From contig LSYV01000039.1 in the NCBI GenBank assembly GCA_001584585.1, forward strand, positions 771,756 through 803,176: DNA of 31,421 nt, written 5' to 3'. The position numbers were made by a program, and so were the translations under genes. Of the stretch, positions 1-10,440 are shown one piece after another (positions within the stretch are counted from its first letter, which is position 1; each line of letters starts with the position of its first letter). The notes below the pieces were generated by a model. It worked only from the letters and a program-made list of their open reading frames with translations. It was not told where the DNA came from and did not search any database. Origin of the DNA: Gonium pectorale (taxonomy: Eukaryota; Chlorophyta; Chlorophyceae; Chlamydomonadales; Volvocaceae).

Positions 1-418
1 AAGGGGTGATGTCCCTGCATGTCAGTTCGGCGGCGACCACCACCGTAGCCCGCGATGCGGCCCAGAATTCTCTCTGGGGTGACCCTATGCAATGCCGTGT
101 TGGGGTGCGCCTAGTCTGGTCCTACGTGCATCGCATGTGGGCTGGTGCATGTCTCCCGAACCCCCGCGCACCCAGCGTGTGTGGGGGGGTGGGGGGGGTT
201 GGCCGTTGGCGTGACTGGGCGATGCCACGTGGCCACAGACGGCTCAGTGACGCCCGCCGTAGCCACAGGACCGCCACACTTTGGCAACTTCGGCAACAAC
301 GCTGCGCGCCCCGAAAACCTCGAACTGCTACTGCAGCCCCTCCATCAGGTCTCTCCTTGCTCCTCTTCCTTTCCCCAAGACTCCTCCGTCTCTTGCGCTG
401 CGCTGCTCGTGACCGCAG

Positions 419-3400
419 GTCGTCCTGATCAACTGCACGCTCCTGTCCGCCTCCGCCTACGCGGCCCTGCCCGGGGCGGTGCCGCTGCTGCCGCAATTGC
501 GCGTATGGCCACCGCTGCTGCTGCATGGCAACCGGACGTGGGCTCTGGAGCAGGTGCGGGAGGGCAGCTGTGCCATTATGCGGGTGCGGTGGGTGTATGG
601 CTGAAGGTACGGCGATCGCTGCTTGTGAACTCAAACCCTAGCCGCGTTTAGAGCTTGCCAATGTTAATGCCTTGGGACCGGTTCCCGCCACACAGGTAAG
701 GTATGGTCGGGTCGAATTGTTAGTCGGTAGCTGTATGAATTCTTGTTGTGGTTGCGTGACTCGGGCTGTGCCCTTTCCGACTGCCTAGTAGGTACGGGGC
801 CACCGCAACGCCCTGCCGCGCGTCCCACCCGCCCCCCTATCCCTCCCCCGCCCCAGGGCCCCTCCGGCCTGGCGGTGGCCCCCGGTCTGGAGGCGGCGCT
901 GGCGGTCCAGGAGCACGTGTGCGGCCAGGCGCCGGGCGGGGCGGCCGTCACCTTTGTGGCGAGGTGGGCGGGCGATGGGGACGACCGGGGCGCCCAAGTG
1001 GCATTTTGCATATCTGCGTGAGAAGAAGCCATTCATGAGAATCAGCCATTTCTAGCGCCCAAAGGCGCCGGGAAACGCGTGCCGAGTCGCCAACTTGTTC
1101 TGCAGCTTAGTCCGGCTTAGTTACCATTCTCTCATGGCCTCAGCCCCGGGCGGAGCGACCGTCACATTCGTGGCGAGGTGGGCAGTGTGGGGCAGTTTCA
1201 GAGCCGGTATGTTGTGGCGCTGACGGCCGTTCGTGCTGCCTCGAAGCAAAGTGCCCGCCGTGTCCTTTTTGTGGTGTCCACGGAATATGCTCTGCCAACC
1301 CAGCCCCTCGCCCACCTCACGCTGCATGTTCCACAATGTGTGCCCAGGCGCCACGACGACACTGTGTCACCTGCGGGCCAGGGCCCGGAGGGCGGCTTCA
1401 CGGTCAGCGCGGAGAAGGCCGCCGGGCCTGAAGCCGGGCTGGGCAGTCCGGGTTCCCCTGCCGCGAGCGGCGTGTGCACCGTCAGCGGATACGCGCCTGA
1501 GCTGGTGGGGGGCCGCACCTTTACAGACCTCAAGGTGCGGGCGAGGGCTTAGGGTGCTGGTCCGGCAGCATAGGTTTGGCTTATGGACTCCCCGTGAGGG
1601 CTGCCGATACCTGCCCAGGACGGGGAATGAGGGTTGCTGCCTTGCCTTGGCTTGGCTGGGCCTTGGTGGGCCGCCGGCCAAACCACGCCTGTGAGAGCAC
1701 TCCTGTATGGGTGCGGTCCCTCCCTTCTGCCGTGTTAGGGTGTGGCGGGACGGTGCGGGCTGGCGCGGCCCCTTCAGCTCCGGAACCTGGTGCTGTACAA
1801 CCTGGCGCCAGGGGGCAGTGGGCCGCCGCTGGAGGGCGGTGACGCGGCCTGGGCCAACAGCTCCCTGCCGCTGTGGTACTTCAGCATGCCCAGGTGGGCT
1901 GGATCTATCTCGGAAGCCTTTCTAACTGGCTTTGCTGGTTGCGTTGGGTCCCAACTTGGGACCACTGAACAGACCCCAATGTGCCATACCTTGGGTCACT
2001 GTGCCGACACCGTTCGGGCGCTTGGCTACTTTGGGTACCGCGTGTCACTGATGTAGTATAAATCCGTCCACCGCAGGAGCGCCTCCCCCGGCTTGCCTGC
2101 TCCGCTGCTTCTCCTGGACAATGTGACCCTGGTGGTTCCGGAGCCCGAGTGGCGGGCGCTGGCGGCTGCGGTGCTGATGCTCCACGCGCCGCAGACCCTG
2201 GCGGCGGCACAACGATCTCCCCGGCCGCCGCCGCGTGCCTACGCGCCCCCGTCGCCGTCGCTTCCACAGCCGCCGGGGTTACCACTTCGGCCGGCGGCGC
2301 CACCGTCAGTTCCGCCGTCACCAAGCCCGCCTCTACCAAAGCCTCCGCCATTACCGCCCTGGCCGCCTCGGCTTCCGTCTTTTCCGATCTTCCCAGGTAG
2401 GTCTCGGTATTGGGATTGGTATTGAAATTGAGTATACATTGACTGCGTCATGGGCCGCGTAAATCGGCGCCGAGTGTAGTTCAGGGTCCTTACTGCGAGC
2501 GGCTTTACGACAGATCCCGTCATGACTGCGCCAAACCGCTCACTCGCACTCACAGTCGCGTCAAGACATAAGGGCGTGCTGCTGCTGTCTTGTCCTGACG
2601 TGATTTCCGTGCGGTTAGCACAACGATCAACCGCCGATCGTTGCTTTCATCGCCTCCCGACCCTACTCCTTAGGTGCTAAGGGTTATCCACCGCAGCTGC
2701 CGGACATGCCTGGGCAGCCGGAGTGGCCGGGACCGCCGCAGGAGCAGCCTGCGCCAGAGCTGCCCCCCTTGCCGCCGGCCCCGCCACCGTCACAGCCCTC
2801 GCCACCCCCGCCTCCTCCGGAGCCTCCATCGCCACCGTATATGGACATAACGCGCGGTGCTCTCATCGCCTTTGCGGCTGCCTCCACCGTAGGTCCCGCT
2901 TTTACTTTGGCTCTGCCCTTTCTGCTACCTCGCTTCAAAAGCTAGCAGACGGTCTATTTCAAACAAGTGCATCTTGCAAGAGCTCATTCCTTCTGTTGTA
3001 GTTTTGTGTGAGCATAGTTACCAAGGCCTTTGCCACTGCCCCCACGCAGCCCCTGTCACTTCAATCCGCCTCCGGAGTGCTGGTCCTGGCCTCCGCCCGC
3101 CACTACGGATGGTACGGCACACACGTGACCATCACATACACACTGCCGCCGGACGCGCCGCCGGGGGCCAGCCTCCTGCCGTACCCTGAGCTGAGGCTGC
3201 CGTACCAGGAGCTCGCAGGTGGGGGCGACGGGGCGGGCTTTACCGGCAACCGTCATCGACCTGCGATTGGCCTAGGCACCAAGCCCGGAATGTTGCCTTT
3301 GACGCGTGCATACCATGTGTGTCGAGCGAGCTTCTCTGGTCGGCCTCCTTACGAGGAAGCACGCAGCAAAGTGTTGCTGTGAACACATACACGCATCGAG

Positions 3401-6400
3401 TGCTACGCTTCGCCCCCGCCCCGCCCATCAGATATTACTACGCCAGTCAACGTCGACTTCAGGGCCGCTGTGCCTCCCTCGAGGCCTCTGTCACCAAATG
3501 CACAAGACGCTTCGGTTCGTTCGCGACTTCCACCCAAGCCGCCACTCGAGACAGTGCCCTGGCAAGATTCCATCTCAGGCTTGGGCCCTGCCTCTCAGCC
3601 GCCGCCCATCAAGGCTTCGCATCAAGGCTTGGGTTACCGCCCCGCTTGGGTGGTGCCTCTGAAGGTCGCCCTGCCCGTGACGGTGGGCTCGGCCCTGCTG
3701 GTGGTCGCTGCAGCGTGGGCGTGGGTGACGGTGATGCGGCGTCGCCCGGCCGGCGCTGGCACGGCAATGCACAGCGGCGTCCAAGGCGGGGAGAGCTCTG
3801 GACTGCAAACCAGCAGTGCGGGCCTGGCGCTCATGGGCGGCGGCCGTGATGGCCCAGGCCAAGAGACTTGCGGCCAGGGCGTCTTGATGTTCGACTCCCC
3901 AGCATATTCTCCAATGCAAGAGACACCAAGAAACATAAGCTTTACTGAATTGGGTATTGGATCTGCTGGATTGATCTCGGGGGCTTCGGCCGCCCTCAGC
4001 GCTTCGTCAGGCCCGCCAGCGACCAAGGCAGCACAGGTGGGACGCGGCACCAGCCAAGCTCATTAAGGCGTCGTCAGCGGGCTCGCCTTGCGTCGTATGT
4101 CGGGACGGCCGTACATCGTCAGCGCGCCCGGCGTCCCGGATCCCTTACACCAGTCCCAACCCCCACGGCATGCGTCAGGGTGTCACGCACTCCACAACCG
4201 AGGCGGCTTCCTGACCTTTAGGTGAACGCGTTGCCCTCATCTGCCGGCACTGCAGGCGAGCGCCTGGACGCACGTGACGCACGTGGATTGCGTGCGTCTT
4301 AACTCCTGACACCCCCACGCTGCGCCCGGGCGGGCATGTGCGCAGGTGAACCGCAGCGCAGTGGCACAGGCGCTCATGCGACAGGTGGCGGAGGCAGCTG
4401 AGGGTGCAGGCCATATGGGAATACAAGCAGAGCTCTTAACTGCTGGCGCCAGGAGCAACAACGCTGGAGGTTCCCATCCGGCGGGTGCACTTGCGGTTTC
4501 GGAGGATCAGGCCTTTCTGCAGGACGTTAGCGTGAGTAGTTGCAAAAAATCCAGGAGTACAGTGGCTGTAGGAATCTGGGTGCCGGTTTCAGGTCATCAG
4601 TTGACGACCGAGGCTCCATGGAATCCTTGAGGGCTGTGTTGAACTTGTACGAGTGCCCGTGCACAGGTCTACTTTTGCAAGCTGCGGGACCGTCCGCTGG
4701 GGCTGCTCGAAGATGGAGACAACGGGGATGGCGACACGGACGGCAACAGTGGTGGGGAGGTGGCGGAACTGAGGCACAATCCGGCCTCCGGCTTGCTCGA
4801 CCTGCGGGCTGTGATTGGCGCACTGCAGGTCTGGCCGCGATTGGCTCTGTGCTCCTGGGGCGATAAAAGGGAAGCCAGGGGACCCGAGCCAGGAGGGCGT
4901 GGCTCGGCTGCAGTGTGTTCACATTGCCGTTCGAGTCAGGCGAGCCTCTCTGCTCCCTGGTTGACGGGAGGAAATCTGGGGGGATGAGAGGGGAAGCGGT
5001 TCCAGGTACCAAGTTGATTCTGTTTACTCGGGAATACCGATGTATGTGCGCCGGTTGGAAATGAAGGCCAGTCGAGTCAGGAGCCATGCACATGCCCGTG
5101 CTGGAGGGGCATGCATCGTGGGGCAAGAGGCATGGGGCTCAATGCTGGGGCAGGAGTGATGACGGGACCCACGAAACATGCAACTGTGATGCATCAATGC
5201 GGCCAACTCAATGCGGGCACTCAAAGAACGCACAGCCTCTTTCGGCGTTGCGGGCACGAATCTGTGCCATTTTGTGCATTTGTAGTGCGCCGCATATCCA
5301 TACGTCGGTAGCGGCCATCGCTATCAAGTCAGTCAGTGAATGCTCATTGCGCTTCCCTGGCGCTCCCCATGCCACCTGCCCCCAAACATTCGGAACCCTG
5401 CCATCATTGCAGCTAATCATCTCAACAGCACAAACATGCTGCCTTTTGGGCTTTGTGGGCACGTGTCTACATCTGTGCTGGGACCGCTGTCTTATGATTA
5501 TTCCCATACACCGGTACGTCCCCTAGCCATGCCTGCTACCGTGCAGCCACCGACTACCCCACACAATGTTTACTGTCCCTACCCGTTGCTCCCCCATCCA
5601 ACCTGCCCCCAGGCCCATCTTGCGGACGGAGGCTCGGATCTGCAGGTGTTCTCTGTCCTGGGCCGCGGCGCGTTCGGGGTGGTGTATATGGGCCGCTGGC
5701 GCGCGCTGCCCGTTGCCGTCAAGACGCTGGTTGTGAGGGACGCTCTGGCTGGGGCGGAGGGCTGGCAGCGGCAGCAGGCCGTACTGGAGGCCGCCATCTC
5801 GCTCAGCATGGCGCACGAGAATGTCGTGGGTGAGTGGGTATTGTCTTCTGCACCTTACGTGGCTCGTGGCCGGGATAGTGCGAGCTGTACCGGACTCTGC
5901 GGTATCGATTGCAGTGACCAACATTTGGCAAATACAAAGAGCGCGAGAAGAGGGCCAGGCAAGGTGGACTAGTCTGTAATACTGGCCTCGCCTACCACAC
6001 ACTTAAGCGGAAGCCACAATGACCGGGCGCCGTCTGACAGCAAGGCGATGGACTCATCGAGCCACCATGCGGCGCGCCCCTACTATGTGCCGTCTCAGAA
6101 CCTTCAAATACGTTGTGAAACGCAACCGGCCCCTCTCATCCCCGCTCCCTCCCACCTGGTCTCCGCAGCCACGTACACCTACATGCTCAAGCCGCTCGTG
6201 CAGCAGCCGCCCAGCGCCGAGGACGGAGCCGCAGATGGTGGCGGCAGCCCGGGCCGGAGTGCCGGCCCAGACGAGATAACGGTGGCGGACGGCGGCGCGG
6301 ACGCGTACAAGCTGTACATCGTGCAGGAGCTGTGCAACGGAGGGTCGCTGCGGCAGGCGCTGGGTGGGTCATGTCGCTCCAACGATTCACGCCATGCGCT

Positions 6401-8091
6401 GCCCTCTGTCGGCGGCGGGTTCCATGTAGTTCGCTGTGATACGTGGCTTCCAAATCACCATCAAGATCCATTGTCTACACAATTCCGGTTCCAAGCTAAC
6501 CATCAATGCCGGTCCTATCCCGTCTTGAGCACAGCACAGCATGCCGATTTCACAGCAAGTATAAGTACCTCCCTTGCCCGCCATGCCCTGTACTTCTAAA
6601 TTTTAATCTCCGGCCTTCTTTCATGACCCCTCAGTGCAAGGCATGGCCGGCAGCGTGCGGAACGGCGGCTCGGGCCGGCTGCTGGCCCTGCGCCTGGCCC
6701 TGGACGTGGCACGGGGCGTGGCGCACGTGCACGCATGCCGCATCGTGCACGGAGACCTCAAGTCGGGTGGGTGTGCTGAGGAGCTTCCGTTGTCCATGCG
6801 ACGCTGCGTAAGAGGTATACTCTCTTTGGATGCTATCCCATTGGCGCATTGTCGTGGCACTGTAGCCTGCGCCCCGATGTGACCCTCGCCCGCATGCCTC
6901 CCTCCCCACATGCACAGATAACGTGTTGCTGGTGGTTGCGGCCGCGGATGGCAGCAATCAGCATGCCGAGGCCACTGCGCCATGCCCCAGCCCCGCTTCC
7001 CTCTCTACTACACCCGCCTCGGCCTCCGCCCGGGATCCCGCCTTCCCGGCCCTCACCGCCAAGGTGGCTGACTTCGGGCTGAGCCTGCCGCTGCCGGAGG
7101 ATGCAACCCACCAGTCAAAACGATATCAGGGCACGCCCGCCAGGACAGCCCCCGAGGTAAGTACAAATGCACATCGTGGGCGTGGTATAGCGGGCATGCG
7201 CGTCCACGTTGATTCGGGGCCTTGTGTACAGGCTAACTCTGCCGTACAGGATAGTGGCAAGAAGTGTACGACATCGTCAGGGCAGAACGTTTCGCTCTCC
7301 TTGCCACCAAGCATTCGCCAAGTTGCGTTCGGCACTCGCCCTGCATTCATGTTTCTATTCCATACAGGTGGCTGCGTACGGCAGGCTGTCTCCGCGCTCC
7401 GACGTCTGGTCGTACGGTACCATGCTCATCGAGTTCTTTTACGGGTGCACGTTTGAGGACATCGCCGCATTGTATGCCATCTTCCTGGAGGCAAGGTTCG
7501 ACGCAGACGGGACACTCGACACTCGGGGCCAGTACCGGCGGCTGTGCACCCTGCTCCTTCAGGTGAGACTGAACTCGCCAGTGCGGTGCAACTGCGTGCG
7601 GTACGGCATTTCTGCGGCGCAGTGCATGCGGGGAACCATGACATTCGCTGATGGCCGTACTCCAGGGACACTCCGTCGTCGCCTGTGGGTACCACCTGTG
7701 TTGTTCATGTAAGGAGAGCGCGAGAGCCGCTTAGCTTATATATGGCCGCTGTCTTATTGGTATAAACCTATGGTCCCACCTCCGCCCTCAGCGTCATCCA
7801 GGGTTGTCCTTATTTTTTTACGTTTCCTACATGTACCCCTCCTTTTTTCGTTGGGCCCCTCCTCATGCCCCACCCCCGTCCCCTTGCCCATGTGCTTCAC
7901 AGGACATGTCCACAACTCACGAGCACGCGTACACCCATCTCACGGCAAGCTGCTTTGCGCTCGAGCCGCACGACAGGCCCACCTTCGGGGCCATTGTGAC
8001 GCGCCTTGAAATGATTCTGGGCGGGGCTGCGAAGGGAGGTGCATCACCGGCCGGTGAGGCCGCTCATGAGGCCGCTCATGAGTTGTACTGA
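419..8091 (+). CDS. Receptor-like TKL protein kinase, copy A (5'-truncated by window)
   Basis: Sixteen exons are supported by GT-AG sites, matching phases and alignment to copy B: 419-553, 857-963, 1348-1534, 1739-1893, 2077-2396, 2674-2888, 3002-3218, 3432-4036, 4346-4531, 4667-4828, 5613-5829, 6169-6363, 6635-6766, 6918-7156, 7368-7562, 7903-8091. Together they give 1151 residues and a TGA stop. The product has the C-terminal part of an ectodomain, a Pro-rich stalk, one transmembrane helix (3650-3736) and a kinase domain with GRGAFGVVY, VAVK, HGDLK, DFG, APE-like (TAPE) and RPTF motifs. Known of such families: single-pass kinases relay surface signals by phosphorylating cytosolic Ser/Thr. 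The ligand is unknown. The C-terminus is 18 residues longer than in B because the TGA of B reads GGA here. The N-terminal half lies before the window. Confidence 0.85.
1144..1177 (+). repeat. Partial duplicate of exon 857-963 inside the following intron of copy A
   Basis: The sequence CCCCGGGCGGAGCG...GTGGCGAG followed by gtgggc repeats the 3' end and donor of exon 857-963, about 210 bp downstream, with a few substitutions. An AG precedes it at 1142-1143. Its length of 34 nt would break the frame if it were added as a cassette, so it is probably a decaying relic. It could compete as a donor site. Confidence 0.7.
2220..2850 (+). other. Copy A proline-rich stalk (exons 2077-2396 and 2674-2888)
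   Basis: The downstream part of exon 2077-2396 and most of exon 2674-2888 encode PPSPSPP, PPPLPPWPP and PSPPPPPPEPPSPP-type sequence. Established knowledge: such SP and PP tracts form rigid, hydroxyproline-rich glycosylated rods in Chlamydomonas and Volvox wall proteins. Here they would lift the ectodomain away from the membrane. The phase-1 intron 2397-2673 divides the rod. Confidence 0.75.
2889..3001 (+). other. Short intron of copy A with hydrophobic read-through
   Basis: GTAGGT donor and TTGTAG acceptor. Read through without splicing, it would add VGPAFTLALPFLLP and end RFKS at a TAG (2943-2945), giving a membrane-anchored protein without a kinase. The equivalent intron of copy B (19167-19281) is 115 nt instead of 113, so the frames differ. 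This favours it being spliced in the main product. Confidence 0.55.
3650..3736 (+). other. Copy A transmembrane helix
   Basis: The segment encodes about 29 mainly hydrophobic residues, from VVPLKVALPV to WAWVTVM, followed by the basic stop-transfer motif RRR. The N-terminal side is Pro/Ser-rich and would be extracellular. The C-terminal side is Gly/Ser-rich and leads to the kinase. It lies within exon 3432-4036. Confidence 0.85.
5613..8091 (+). other. Copy A kinase catalytic domain (6 exons)
   Basis: Exons 5613-5829 to 7903-8091 encode, in order, the Gly-rich loop GRGAFGVVYMGRW, VAVK Lys, an alpha-C Glu in QAVLEAA, the hinge YIVQELCNGGSL, catalytic loop HGDLKSDNVLL (Asp at 6754-6756), DFGLSL (Asp at 7070-7072), GTPARTAPE, SDVWSYGTMLIE and RPTFGAIV. 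All residues needed for catalysis are present. The Arg before the catalytic Asp is Gly, so it is a non-RD kinase. Two low-complexity insertions lie at about 6196-6303 and about 6939-7055. The order and motifs fit the TKL/Raf-like MAPKKK group. Confidence 0.88.
8066..8090 (+). repeat. 12-bp tandem repeat in the copy A C-terminus
   Basis: GAGGCCGCTCAT occurs twice in a row, encoding EAAHEAAH just before the stop codon. It lies in the part of copy A that aligns with the 3' UTR of copy B, where only one related unit (gaggccgcgcgt) is seen. Confidence 0.8.
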
Positions 8092-9782
8092 CAGTGAGCC
8101 CCTAGAACAGAGCCGCTGTTGCAACAGGGCCGGGAGGTATCGAACGGTGGCGAACGATTGGTGCGGAATGATTCTTACTAATCGCATTCATGATTATCGG
8201 AACGTCTTGTGCTCGTCCTGCGTGTTGGATGGATTGTGTTTTAACTTGATGTCCTGTCATGCGGGGAAGACATCAAGAAGTTGAGGACTGTTTTGTACAC
8301 AACAACGACCCACGGGTCACTCATCTGGCTGCAGTGTATTACGCATGCAGAGCTTTTTGATTAGACTACGTGACTCCGTATCGCTTGGCCTGGTCGGCCT
8401 GATAAGGGCCGACCTGTTTCCATCGTGTGGGCTAAATCAGGCTTGAATCTGACCGGTCAAACCTATCGCTTGGTTCGCAACGTGTAACCGGTTAGCTACG
8501 TACGTGATGAGTCTCCTTAACGTAAGCCTGCTTCGTTGGAAACCTGGCATAAGAGTGTTCGGATGCTCGGCGGGAAGAAGAGGCAGGTCATTCATGCAGT
8601 GTTGCGGGGTAAAGCTCTTTGTCTCCGCAACCGCGAGCGTTGACTGTGATGCTGTGGCAGATCCGATGGCTGATGGGTGCTGAGAGGTTTGCTTTCTCGA
8701 AGGGAGTGGCCTTGGGTGGCCTGCGCGCCTTCGTGCCTTCCCCTTTGAGGCAGTCATGGCAAAGCTGAGAATGCTGGTTGCAGGCATCCATCGGCATGGT
8801 GCCTTATTAAGAGGTAGGAGTAGGCATGGGCAGCGGTCGTGCGTGCGCAGCATGAGCCCCGGTCCCCTGTGGGCGGAGTGCCGGGTCGTGCCTGTTGCGC
8901 CTTATGGGTGGGGCGCCCCCCGGTACCCCCTCCAGCTCTACGTGGGCATACGGCGGCGTGCATTTCGGCACTGCGGCAATATGCGTGATTACTTCCTCAT
9001 GTTGGCCTACGCTTGCTGAGTTCAAAGGTATTCTCGCCTCTGGCCAATGAACGTGGAAGGCGCTTGGTTGGAACCTAATTGGGGGGCGGGGGGGGACGTA
9101 CGATCATTTGGGGCGAACGCACACACCCCACACGTTAGCAGCAAGTCTGGCAACGGCCTGTGACCGTCTTGCAGTTTTATCTTAGAGCATGTTGAGTTAG
9201 GCCTTCGTGCCGTGAAGTGCGGGTTGCGAAGTTGACCCCAACCACGACTTGCAAACTCGCACACGCATGTTGTAAGACCCGGGTTTTGCGTCCACCTGGC
9301 CCCACCAAGCTGGAGACCGAGGGCGCGGGGATACGGGGCAGCAAGCCGCTTTATTTGCCCCTTTCGAGTGCCCTCCCCGCCGTTCAACAATGGAGCTTCC
9401 TCGCGCGTGACCTCGGGCGGCGTTATTGTGCGGCGCTGTCAGTCCGTCGACGACCCCATCACTGGATACCCCATCAACCGTACTCTGTCCCCATCAACTA
9501 CCCTACGACGCCACCCGCACCCCGCATCTGCTCTACAGCTGCGTCAGGCACTTGACACCAGCCGCAGATGCAGATTGCAGGCTCCTCACAGAGGGGCTGC
9601 AGGCCACACGAGCCGATTTTCCCCCGACCCAACATTGCAGAATAGGTGAAACACTTCTTGTGACTTGGTTACCCGCAAGGCCCAGAACACGAAAAGGAAA
9701 GAGCACTCAGCGCACCAATCAACTTGGCGTTATTAGGACACAAGCTCACGAGAAGAGCCTGAACGGTTCGTGGCTATAGCCC
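8092..9782. other. Spacer after copy A: 3' UTR and no confident gene
   Basis: It starts with the 3' UTR of copy A. The open frames that follow on both strands (for example 8437-8853 on the minus strand and 9426-9779 on the plus strand) show no motif I recognise and no match to the kinase copies. A G-rich run lies at about 9079-9094. Confidence 0.5.
8483..8487 (+). terminator. Candidate polyadenylation signal of copy A
   Basis: This is the first TGTAA downstream of the stop codon, about 390 bp away. TGTAA is the usual polyadenylation signal in volvocine algae. Use at this site is inferred. Confidence 0.4.
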
Positions 9783-10440
9783 GTGTTGTTGCGAGAGAGG
9801 CCATCCGTACGCACAAAACGTACAGGTGTTCCTCTCAGGTCCGAAACCCTATGCACTGTCCAAAGTGCCCAGAGTCGTACAGCATCTAGCCATCGCCCCA
9901 CCGGACGCCATGTACTCAATCTCCACGCCCTTCCGCCACTGTGGGAACAGCCCCTTCCCCAGCAACTCGTCGAACTTGCCCTGGCGCGCTTTGGTAAGAC
10001 TGGACTCCCGACCAGCTTCCTCACCGCCCTAATCGCCCTTACCGGCCAGGTCCTCGCAGCTCGCTCCTCTCATGCCCCGTCCGACTTTCCGGCTCGCCGC
10101 TGGGTCGCTGGCTTTTCTACCGCACCCATCCCTCCTGAACGAGCTCTTCCGCAAGGGCGCCCACTATCGCGCCCACAAAAAGCCGCCATCCCTCTCCCAG
10201 CTGATTAATGACGCCCCCGGCCCAGCCACGCCCTATAACCCTTCACCCGCAACATGCAGCTCCAGTACGCCCTGCCTTCCGCCACACCCTCCGTGACACA
10301 CTGACGAAGCGCGTTGCCGCCAAGACTGGCAGCTGTGGCTACCCGTGGGCCCACCGTGTACCCAGCCCCGCCGACCAGACAGCTCCACCGACCCCCGAGT
10401 GCCACCATCGACACGGACAACTTCACGCTCTAGATGGACC
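9783..10440 (+). pseudogene. Coding-like remnant of unknown type
   Basis: Frames 9826-10032 and 10072-10296 share one phase and are separated by a stop. Frame 9783-10208 overlaps them. Patches such as LLNELFRKGAHYRAHKK, LVELALARFGKTG and, in another frame, FRHTLRDTLTKRVAAKTG look protein-like rather than random, but no single frame holds them all. It may be the decayed front part of the retroelement whose pol remnant lies downstream, or an unrelated element. No domain is recognised. Confidence 0.25.

Noticed and set aside
2149..2400. Ala/Thr-rich alternative frame over the Pro-stalk exon (also 18283-18756 in copy B)
   Set aside because: It is open in both copies, but splice phases and the joined reading through flanking exons select the Pro-rich frame. 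The overlap is a by-product of GCC/CCG-rich codons.
4527..5126. 199-codon open frame on the minus strand
   Set aside because: It lies antisense to exon 4667-4828 and across intron sequence of copy A; no conserved counterpart in copy B.
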